Shown here: positions 1 to 5,948 of the stretch, in pieces
Numbering within the stretch: the first letter of the stretch is position 1
Layout of the letters: every line of letters begins with the position of its first letter
DNA from: JBCBSS01 sp039819065
Lineage (GTDB): Bacteria; Bacteroidota; Bacteroidia; Cytophagales; Cyclobacteriaceae
Length of the DNA: 23,942 bases
Direction: 5' to 3'
Assembly (NCBI GenBank): GCA_039819065.1
Contig: JBCBSS010000128.1
Coordinates: 1 to 23,942, forward strand
Made by a program: the position numbers and the translations under genes
Notes under the pieces: model-generated
What the model was told of the DNA's origin: nothing
Seen by the model: only the letters and a program-made list of their open reading frames with translations
Database searches by the model: none

Positions 1-333
1 GTGGACATGTTTGATTGCGTAATGCCCACCAGAAATGCCAGGAATGGTATGCTATTCACCACTCAGGGTATCATCAATATTAGAAATGAAAAGTGGAAGC
101 ATGATTTCACCCCTATTGATGAGCATTTGAGAGGCCATGTGAGCACGTTTTATTCTAAAGCCTACCTGAGACATCTGATTACCAGTAAGGAAATTTTAGG
201 CGCGCAAATTGCTAGTATTCATAATTTGACTTTCTACCTATGGTTAGTTGAAAAAGCTCGGGAAATGATTGTAGCCGGCGATTTTGCTAATTGGAAGAAT
301 GAAATGGTGAAGAAAGTGTCTACCAGACTATAA
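1..333 (+). CDS. tgt: tRNA-guanine transglycosylase, C-terminal part (5' end outside window)
   Basis: C-terminal 110 residues of the enzyme that exchanges guanine for a queuosine precursor (preQ1) at position 34 of GUN-anticodon tRNAs. The reading frame is open to the first base, so the start lies upstream. The segment opens with the family motif VDMFDCVMPTRNARNG; its FDC aspartate corresponds to the catalytic nucleophile (Asp280 in the Zymomonas enzyme). YSKAYLRHL and ASIHNLTFYLWLV are further family hallmarks. The usual zinc motif CxCxxC, expected just before YSKAYL, is replaced by Leu43, Gly45 and Ser48 of this fragment, while the downstream His (H74) is kept. From memory this is common in Bacteroidota Tgt. 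lptG follows 145 bp downstream on the same strand. Confidence 0.95.
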   Translation: MDMFDCVMPTRNARNGMLFTTQGIINIRNEKWKHDFTPIDEHLRGHVSTFYSKAYLRHLITSKEILGAQIASIHNLTFYLWLVEKAREMIVAGDFANWKNEMVKKVSTRL

Positions 334-478
334 TTAGATCAGATGATTTAATCTGCTTTCACGACTGCTTGCGCCATCGCTAAAGCCTTAGGCGGTACGC
401 GATCGGCAGAGTAGAAAGCCATCATTTGATTTCTATGGTTGAAATACCATTTATTTTGTGCTTAACTTCGATTCTTGA

Positions 479-1552
479 ATGAATTTACTCGACCGATACA
501 TATTAAAAAGATTTCTTGGCGCCTTTGTATTCGTGGTGCTGATGTTGGTGGCTGTCATTACGATCATCGATATGACAGAGAAAATCGAGAAGTTCAATCG
601 AAATAACCTGGGCGCCTCTGATGTTTTTGGCTATTACCTTGACTTCATTCCGTTTATAGGCAACCTGATTACGCCAATCACCACATTTATTGCGGTTGTG
701 TTTGTGACAGCAAAAATGGCGGGTCATACGGAGATCATTGCTATTCTGAGTAGTGGAGTGAGTTTTCGTAGAATGATGCGACCGTACCTGGTTGGTGCAA
801 TAATCATCGCTTCTGTGAGCTTCGTCTTAACAGGTTGGATTATTCCCAATTCTAACAAAAAACGCCTGGCGTTTGAAATACGATACTTTGAAAAGAAATA
901 CTATTACGACGAGCGCAATATCCACATGCAGGTAGGGCCTGATACTTACCTATACATGCAGAGCTATAATAACCAATCCAATATTGGTTACCGCTTTACC
1001 CTGGAGCGTCTGGAAAACAAGGAACTGAGGGAAAAGCTTTCGGCACGCCGTATAGAATGGGATGATGAAAATGAAATCTGGAAGTTGAAGAACTGGCAGC
1101 GCAGAGAGCTTGACAGTTTACGTGAGAACATCACCACTGGTGTAGAGATGGATACCTCACTTTTGATTCACCCCAGTGAATTTAGCAGTGATTATCGGGA
1201 GTATGACGGCATGACTATAAACGAACTGAATGCCGAAATTGATAAGCTGAAGGCGCGAGGGGCCGATAACCTGGAAGTTTACGAGGTAGAAAAGTATATA
1301 CGGTTCACCTCACCGTTTACAGTGATTATATTAGTTTTTATGGGTGTGATCGTCTCATCTCGTAAAACAAGGGGAGGGGTAGGGTTTCAGATTGCCTTGG
1401 GCTTCTTTCTGGCCTTTTTGTTTATTCTGTTTTTCATCCTGAGCAAATCCATGGCCGAGGCGGGTACAATCGATCCGGCTTTTACTGTTTGGCTGCCGAA
1501 TATAGTTTTTGGTTCAATTACGATTTTCATGTATAAATTCGTCCCGAGATAA
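479..1552 (+). CDS. lptG: LptF/LptG family permease of the LPS export ABC complex
   Basis: Inner-membrane permease of the YjgP/YjgQ family. With LptB it extracts lipopolysaccharide from the inner membrane and passes it to the periplasmic Lpt bridge. The 357 residues show the expected layout: three N-terminal membrane segments (about 12-31, 58-80 and 103-121), a long hydrophilic periplasmic domain (about 125-270, the beta-jellyroll), and three C-terminal membrane segments (about 273-292, 302-322 and 335-353). The stretch HTEIIAILSSGVS after the second segment is typical of the family. The start MNLLDRYI resembles LptG (VLDRYI) more than LptF, so the subunit symbol is a best guess. It follows tgt and ends 7 bp before the ATG of the next gene, suggesting cotranscription. 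Confidence 0.87.
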   Translation: MNLLDRYILKRFLGAFVFVVLMLVAVITIIDMTEKIEKFNRNNLGASDVFGYYLDFIPFIGNLITPITTFIAVVFVTAKMAGHTEIIAILSSGVSFRRMMRPYLVGAIIIASVSFVLTGWIIPNSNKKRLAFEIRYFEKKYYYDERNIHMQVGPDTYLYMQSYNNQSNIGYRFTLERLENKELREKLSARRIEWDDENEIWKLKNWQRRELDSLRENITTGVEMDTSLLIHPSEFSSDYREYDGMTINELNAEIDKLKARGADNLEVYEVEKYIRFTSPFTVIILVFMGVIVSSRKTRGGVGFQIALGFFLAFLFILFFILSKSMAEAGTIDPAFTVWLPNIVFGSITIFMYKFVPR

Positions 1553-1559
1553 AACTACC

Positions 1560-2465
1560 ATGACCCGGGACTATTTGCAGCTTCATTTCATTGTACTCAT
1601 CTGGGGATTTACCGCTATCCTCGGTCTGCTCATCACTATACCTGCTGTTGAGGTCGTTTTTTATCGTACGCTGATAGCCTTTATTGCGCTGGGCATCATG
1701 CTATACTTCCAGAGGAAAAGCTTCAAACTAGGTGCCATTCCCATTATTAAAATGTTGTTAACCGGAGCGCTTATAGGAATCCATTGGATTCTGTTCTTTC
1801 AGTCAGCAAGGGTTTCTAATGCCTCGGTTAGCCTGACAGGCTTTGCGACATGCGCATTCTGGACTAGCTTAATAGAACCCATGATGTACAAGCGCAAGAT
1901 CAGAATGATAGAAGTGGTGTTGGGTATTACCGTTCTGATCGGGCTTTATGTGGTTTTTCAAGTAGGAGACGAATATTTACTGGGTCTAGTCCTTGCTATT
2001 TTGTGTGCGATTTTAGGAGCGGTTTTCACAGTAATCAATGGACAATTTGTATATCGGTATGACGCTTATATGATTTCCTTCTATGAGATGATAGGGGCAT
2101 TTTTGGTCACAGTATTGTTCTTTCCACTTTACGTAGCATATTACAGCGAATCCGGTCAATTGGAGTTATCCCCAACCACAATGGACTGGCTATATCTAGG
2201 CATTCTGGCCATAATCTGTACCGTTTATGCTTATTCTATATCGGTAAAGATCATGGAAAAGCTATCTCCTTTTACCATTAACCTCACAGTAAACCTGGAG
2301 CCCATCTATGGTATCGTAATGGCACTTTTGATTTTCAAAGATTCTGAAAAAATGCAGCCAGGCTTTTACCTTGGAGCGGCTTTGATATTACTTTCAGTGT
2401 TTGTCTACCCCATTTACAATAAGTTGAAGAAGCGTAAGGCCATGGGCTTGGATAACTTACGTTGA
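1560..2465 (+). CDS. EamA/DMT-superfamily transporter
   Basis: About 301 residues and roughly ten hydrophobic segments, matching the two five-helix EamA repeats of the drug/metabolite transporter superfamily. Substrates of this superfamily range from amino acids to sugars and nucleotide metabolites; nothing here identifies one. I start at the ATG at 1560 (MTRDYLQLHFIVLIWGFTAILG) because the EamA fold begins right there. The frame is open back to a TTG at 1509, but that start would overlap lptG and add a non-family tail. The C-terminus ends in a Lys/Arg-rich cytoplasmic tail closing with KAMGLDNLR. The DNA encoding that tail is repeated in diverged form at 2901-2940. Confidence 0.85.
   Translation: MTRDYLQLHFIVLIWGFTAILGLLITIPAVEVVFYRTLIAFIALGIMLYFQRKSFKLGAIPIIKMLLTGALIGIHWILFFQSARVSNASVSLTGFATCAFWTSLIEPMMYKRKIRMIEVVLGITVLIGLYVVFQVGDEYLLGLVLAILCAILGAVFTVINGQFVYRYDAYMISFYEMIGAFLVTVLFFPLYVAYYSESGQLELSPTTMDWLYLGILAIICTVYAYSISVKIMEKLSPFTINLTVNLEPIYGIVMALLIFKDSEKMQPGFYLGAALILLSVFVYPIYNKLKKRKAMGLDNLR
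2426..2465 (+). repeat. Direct repeat copy 1 (3' end of the EamA gene)
   Basis: The last 40 bp of the transporter gene, including its stop codon, recur at 2901-2940 in the same orientation with three mismatches. The match continues past the stop codon for four bases (tcac), after skipping one extra A in this copy. Confidence 0.85.
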
Positions 2466-2654
2466 ATCACATCTCTAATACTCAAAACACCTTGATAGTA
2501 TTACTGGAGACTACTAACGGGGGCTGGGTCAATCTCAAAGGTCAATTATGAATTGTGCATGGCAGGATGACTAATTGGTCTTTACAACTCCGTCCTTCTG
2601 GAAGAAACTTACGGGAGGGTAAGCATGACATAAGATCAATTGATGATATACGCT

Positions 2655-2689
2655 AAGTAACGAGATTACTTTGAGTAATCTCGTTACTT
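2655..2689 (+). terminator. Perfect 16-bp stem-loop, probable terminator after the EamA gene
   Basis: The arms AAGTAACGAGATTACT (2655-2670) and AGTAATCTCGTTACTT (2674-2689) are exactly complementary around the loop TTG. There is no long T-tract beyond the arm, and it sits 190 bp past the stop codon. A terminator is likely, but a small mobile or regulatory hairpin is possible. Confidence 0.5.
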
Positions 2690-2900
2690 TAGTGCCTACC
2701 CACAGCTACTAGATCGCTTCACCTTCCTTCGTCAGGTTCGCGATGACAGCGGCTACTTCTGTTCCCTAATTACTTTGCTTATACAGCAACGACTGGTATT
2801 GAAGCAGTCTCCTGACATATATATGCAAGCTAGATGTTTCCATCTGGCGTTTTAACTACGAAGTTTAAGATGCCGTTAGAGACACTAACGGCGGCTTAGA

Positions 2901-2940
2901 GAAGAAGTGTAAGGCTATGGGGTTGGATAACTTACGTTGA
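2901..2940 (+). pseudogene. Diverged second copy of the EamA gene 3' end
   Basis: Forty base pairs match 2426-2465 at 37 positions. Read in the parent frame it encodes KKCKAMGLDNLR and the same TGA stop, against KKRKAMGLDNLR in the intact gene. Two of the three differences are synonymous third-position changes (GCC/GCT and GGC/GGG), suggesting the copy diverged while still coding. No further similarity to the transporter is seen upstream of 2901, so this is a terminal remnant of a paralogue or one direct repeat flanking a decayed insertion. It ends 10 bp before the ispE stop codon. Confidence 0.55.
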
Positions 2941-2950
2941 TCACTCGGTC

Positions 2951-3757
2951 TCAGAGTTGACCAATCCAGTGCTGAAAAGATGAGAAGCCATTAGGTAATG
3001 CTGGCTCTTGATCGTAAATGCCGAATACTGAAGACCCTGAACCGCTCATGCAAGCATAAATTGCCCCATCATCATACAGTGAATCTTTCATCTCGGCTAT
3101 GGCAGGGTGCAACTTGAAGATACCCTTTTCGAAGTCATTGATTAAGAACCCTTTCCAGCTTTCGATCGGTTCCATCAGCATATCAGCAATATGCTTTTGG
3201 GGTTCCCTTGGCGTAATGCCAGCATAAGCTTCGGCGGTAGAAACGTGTATATCCGGCTTGATCAACAAAATGAATTTGCCCGATAAATCAAGGCCAATTG
3301 GTGAGAACTCATTGCCAGTGCCCTTAGCCATAACTGGCTTGTTTCTGATGAAAAACGGACAATCACTCCCTAGTTTGGCGGCGTAATCCTCCAGCTTGTC
3401 ATCACTGATTTTTAGTTCGAAAATATCGTTGAGGGCCTTGAGGGTAAACGAAGCATCGGCTGAACCACCACCGAGTCCTGCACCTATAGGAATGATCTTA
3501 TGCAGGTGCATTTGTACAGGAGGAATATCGAAATCATCCCTCAAAAGCTGATAAGCTCTTAGGCATAGATTATCCTTTCCGTCGCCGGGAATAGCAATGC
3601 CTGAGCTATTGAATTGCAATTGTTCAGATGGCAGAATTTCGAGGATGTCATTCCATTGCACCGGATAGAAGCATGTTTCCAGGTTATGATAACCATCAGA
3701 CCTTTTGGAGGTAATGTTAAGACCGAGGTTGATCTTGGCGTTTGGAAAGGAAATCAT
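2951..3757 (-). CDS. ispE: 4-(cytidine 5'-diphospho)-2-C-methyl-D-erythritol kinase
   Basis: GHMP-family kinase that phosphorylates CDP-methylerythritol with ATP, the fourth step of the MEP route to isoprenoid precursors; cytosolic. The 268 residues start with MISFPNAKINLGLNI, where Lys8 matches the family's catalytic lysine. The glycine-rich ATP loop PIGAGLGGGSADAS lies at 90-103, and SDCPFF at 131-136 carries the catalytic aspartate (Asp132, equivalent to E. coli Asp141). The C-terminal GHMP motif MSGSGSSVFG is present. The length fits bacterial IspE (about 260-285). The ATG at 3757 directly precedes the conserved N-terminus. fabI lies upstream on the same strand but 384 bp away across a repeat-rich spacer, so a shared transcript is uncertain. 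Confidence 0.95.
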   Translation of the reverse strand: MISFPNAKINLGLNITSKRSDGYHNLETCFYPVQWNDILEILPSEQLQFNSSGIAIPGDGKDNLCLRAYQLLRDDFDIPPVQMHLHKIIPIGAGLGGGSADASFTLKALNDIFELKISDDKLEDYAAKLGSDCPFFIRNKPVMAKGTGNEFSPIGLDLSGKFILLIKPDIHVSTAEAYAGITPREPQKHIADMLMEPIESWKGFLINDFEKGIFKLHPAIAEMKDSLYDDGAIYACMSGSGSSVFGIYDQEPALPNGFSSFQHWIGQL

Positions 3758-3801
3758 CGATTTAGGTATTAATAGCTGCGTGAGTCAAGTGCCTGTAATT
3801 G

Positions 3802-3830
3802 ATAGGTACGCGTTTGTAATGCGCACCTAT
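3802..3830. repeat. Palindromic intergenic repeat, copy A
   Basis: ATAGGTACGCG (3802-3812) pairs with TGCGCACCTAT (3820-3830) around TTTGTAA, with one G-T-type and one end mismatch. It shares the core GGTACGCGTTTGTAA with copies B and C. See copy C for interpretation. Confidence 0.6.
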
Positions 3831-3890
3831 TATTTCTAGTGACCTTTTTGCTCTTATTGTAGTTTTCTTCAACAAGCAACTGCCGTTGAT

Positions 3891-3914
3891 TTTGTTGGTG
3901 AAAACACCAACAAA
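3891..3914. repeat. Perfect 10-bp inverted repeat
   Basis: TTTGTTGGTG (3891-3900), loop AAAA, CACCAACAAA (3905-3914). The arms are exactly complementary. No T-tract follows on either strand, so a simple terminator for fabI is not well supported. Its role is unknown. Confidence 0.6.
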
Positions 3915-4031
3915 GGCCTTAAAGGTATTATTGCTGTTGATGATCAAAGCTCAGATCAATTGTCTTTTAGGTGTTAGAGTTTTATGACAAGAGGCTGTAG
4001 AACATTGGTTTAGCAGTGCAGGCTGTTTGAT

Positions 4032-4053
4032 GGTACGCGTTACAAACGCGCAC
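4032..4053. repeat. Palindromic intergenic repeat, copy B
   Basis: GGTACGCGTTACAAACGCGC followed by AC. It is itself an imperfect palindrome and is close to the reverse complement of copy C, so B and C form an inverted pair about 40 bp apart. Confidence 0.6.
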
Positions 4054-4093
4054 TAACGGTTATAAACCTTTTAACTACCAAAGTTGCAGGGTT

Positions 4094-4116
4094 GGCGCGC
4101 GTTTGTAACGCGTGCC
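4094..4116. repeat. Palindromic intergenic repeat, copy C
   Basis: The core GCGCGTTTGTAACGCGT is shared exactly (17 bp) with the reverse complement of copy B, and copy A carries a variant. The unit, roughly GGYRCGCGTTTGTAAYGCGYRCC, occurs three times between ispE and fabI and not elsewhere in the window as far as I can see. This format (short, imperfectly palindromic, intergenic, inverted pairs) resembles REP/BIME elements mobilised by RAYT transposases; that link is inference. Copy C begins 48 bp after the fabI stop on the coding strand and could help end that transcript. Confidence 0.6.
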
Positions 4117-4141
4117 TTCCAAGCCCTTTGGAATAAACTTT

Positions 4142-4960
4142 TTAAGCGTTCTTAGTAAGCTCTTCTATTAGATCATCTGTGATACCAGATGATGAGAAAC
4201 CACCGTCGTGCATCAAGTTTTGCATGGTAATCATGCGTGTATAATCCGAGAACATCATGGCGATGTAATTAGCACAATCTTCGGCTGAGGCATTACCCAG
4301 TGGCGACATTTTGTCTGCGTAATCGAAGAATACATCGAAACCACCAACTCCCGTACCAGCCGTCGTTTTGGTAGGGGACTGTGAAATGGTATTGACGCGC
4401 ACATTCTTAAGCTTCGCAAACCTGTAGCCGTAGCTTCTGGCAATAGATTCCAACACAGACTTGGCCTGGGCCATATCTGAGTAATCCGGGAATGTACGCT
4501 GTGCCGCTATGTAGCTCAGGGCTAGAATAGAGCCCCATTCGTTCATGGCATCGGTTTTTTCTGCGGTTTGCAACACTTTATGAAAAGACAATCCAGATAT
4601 ATCGAGGGTTTTGAGAAACCAGTCGTAGTTGAGGTCTCCGTATGTTTTGTTCTTACGCACATTAGGGCTCATGCCAATGGAGTGCAAGACGAAATCAAGT
4701 TTGCCACCGAGTATCTCCATGGATTTTTCAAAAAGACTTTTCAAATCGTCCATTGAAGTAGCATCGGCCGGGATGACCTCAGCTCCACATTCTTCTGCCA
4801 ACTGGTTGATGGCACCCATTCGCAGTGCGATGGGCGCGTTAGTGAGGGTAAATTCACCACCTTCTTCTTTTATTTTTTGAGCAGTTTTCCAAGCGATTGA
4901 ATTTTCGTCAAGAGCGCCGAAAATGATTCCTTTTTTCCCTTTAAGTAAGTTGTAAGCCAT
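4142..4960 (-). CDS. fabI: Enoyl-[acyl-carrier-protein] reductase (NADH)
   Basis: Reduces trans-2-enoyl-ACP to acyl-ACP with NADH, the last step of each type II fatty-acid elongation cycle; cytosolic tetramer and the target of triclosan-type inhibitors. It is a classical short-chain dehydrogenase of 272 residues. The cofactor loop is GALDENSIAW (15-24). The FabI active-site pair Tyr160 and Lys167 appears as YSDMAQAK (Tyr-x6-Lys, as in FabI rather than the Tyr-x3-Lys of ordinary SDRs), with a further Tyr at 150. SQSPTKTTAGTG (193-204) is the substrate-loop region. The ATG at 4960 gives the standard MAYNLLKGKKGIIFG start. It is divergent from murI across 168 bp. Confidence 0.97.
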   Translation of the reverse strand: MAYNLLKGKKGIIFGALDENSIAWKTAQKIKEEGGEFTLTNAPIALRMGAINQLAEECGAEVIPADATSMDDLKSLFEKSMEILGGKLDFVLHSIGMSPNVRKNKTYGDLNYDWFLKTLDISGLSFHKVLQTAEKTDAMNEWGSILALSYIAAQRTFPDYSDMAQAKSVLESIARSYGYRFAKLKNVRVNTISQSPTKTTAGTGVGGFDVFFDYADKMSPLGNASAEDCANYIAMMFSDYTRMITMQNLMHDGGFSSSGITDDLIEELTKNA

Positions 4961-5104
4961 ATTAGAACGGTTTATGGTTCGGGTTGAAATGATGGTGCAA
5001 TAATAGCAAAATTCTATTCGAATCCCCTAAATGATCATCAAAGGCCTTAGGGCTATTACTTTGGTCTGAGAGTAGGATCAAGCATAACTTAAATTCAATT
5101 CTTC

Positions 5105-5112
5105 TACATTTG
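5105..5112 (+). promoter_or_regulatory. Possible -7 box of the murI promoter
   Basis: TACATTTG matches the Bacteroidota -7 consensus TAnnTTTG and lies 16 bp before the murI ATG, implying a very short leader. I see no TTG at the expected -33 distance, so support is partial. Confidence 0.35.
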
Positions 5113-5128
5113 CACAAACACTTGATAT

Positions 5129-5932
5129 ATGTCTTCAAACCCCATAGGAATTTTTGATAGTGGCATTGGTGGCCTGACCGTTGCGCATGCAGTAAAGGAA
5201 ACCCTTCCTAACGAAAGCATGATCTACTTTGGGGACATAGCCCATCTACCTTACGGCGACAAATCCGAGGCGGCTATACAGGCCTATTCTATCAAGATAG
5301 CCAACGTGCTGCTGAATGAGGGCTGTAAGGTGATCTTAATAGCCTGCAATTCTGCCAGTTCATCAGCTTATGAACTCCTCAAAGAATATGTCGCTTCAAG
5401 GGCAAAAGTGATCAACGTTATTGATCCTATGGTCGAATACGTGAGTAAGCAGTATAGCAGCAAAAAGATCGGTTTGATTGGTACCAAACGCACCGTTCAA
5501 TCTAATGTCTATGCCAAAAAGATTAATGACTTAGGACTGGACATACATTTGGAATCTTTAGCTACACCCTTGCTGGTTCCAATGATTGAAGAAGGTTTTA
5601 TAGATAACCAGATTAGTGAGCAAATTATCACCGAATATCTTGGTGCCAATGAATTACAGGATATCGAGGCACTGATTCTGGGCTGTACCCATTACCCCTT
5701 GATCAAATCCCAGATTAGCACCCATTATGATCAACCTGTCGAGATTATTGATTCTTCTGAAATAGTCGCCGCTTCTTTGAAAGCATACTTAACTCAGAAC
5801 GATCTTCTCAATAAGGGAAAGGCAGATAAGAGCAAATTCCTTGTATCTGATTATACCTATGCTTTCGAAGCCTCTACCAAGCTCTTCTTTGGGGAGGAGT
5901 TGCACTTGGAGAAGTATCCACTTTGGGAGTGA
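5129..5932 (+). CDS. murI: Glutamate racemase
   Basis: Interconverts L- and D-glutamate to supply D-Glu for the peptidoglycan stem peptide; cytosolic, Asp/Glu racemase fold. The 267 residues begin MSSNPIGIFDSGIGGLTV, with the catalytic Asp10/Ser11. The two catalytic cysteines stand in ACNSASS (Cys73) and GCTHYPL (Cys186). FGDIAHLPYGDKS (34-46) is the other conserved substrate-site motif. Length and start are standard. It stands alone: fabI is divergent upstream and the hypothetical gene downstream is convergent, only 16 bp away, with no hairpin between them. Confidence 0.96.
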   Translation: MSSNPIGIFDSGIGGLTVAHAVKETLPNESMIYFGDIAHLPYGDKSEAAIQAYSIKIANVLLNEGCKVILIACNSASSSAYELLKEYVASRAKVINVIDPMVEYVSKQYSSKKIGLIGTKRTVQSNVYAKKINDLGLDIHLESLATPLLVPMIEEGFIDNQISEQIITEYLGANELQDIEALILGCTHYPLIKSQISTHYDQPVEIIDSSEIVAASLKAYLTQNDLLNKGKADKSKFLVSDYTYAFEASTKLFFGEELHLEKYPLWE

Positions 5933-5948
5933 TTAAGCAATATCTGAC

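Larger units (their letters stand above)
2466..2950. other. Gene-free region of 485 bp between the EamA gene and ispE
   Basis: No convincing coding frame. It contains a perfect 16-bp hairpin (2655-2689), a segment at 2711-2746 that resembles a dispersed intergenic repeat (AGATCGCTTC ... CGCGATGACA, with a short inverted pair ATCGC/GCGAT), an 8-bp perfect inverted repeat (GCCGTTAG / CTAACGGC at 2872-2879 and 2885-2892), and the second copy of the transporter 3' end. A short match (GAGAC, then CTAACGG, then GG) also appears near 2507-2523 and 2879-2894. The mix looks like debris of duplication and deletion rather than a functional locus. Confidence 0.5.

Noticed and set aside
1509..1559. Upstream extension of the EamA transporter from a TTG at 1509
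   Set aside because: It overlaps lptG by more than 40 bp and adds residues with no family match, while the ATG at 1560 starts exactly at the conserved EamA N-terminus.
2711..2746. Possible tRNA or small-RNA gene in the 485-bp spacer
   Set aside because: No cloverleaf, T-loop or CCA-like end could be built; only a short inverted pair and a repeat-like sequence are present.
3762..3947. Minus-strand 61-codon frame in the ispE-fabI spacer
   Set aside because: It runs through one of the palindromic repeats and the perfect hairpin, and shows no protein-like motif; the frame is a by-product of the repeats.
3802..4116. Repeats between ispE and fabI as a CRISPR array
   Set aside because: Only three diverged units, irregular spacing, mixed orientation and palindromic structure.
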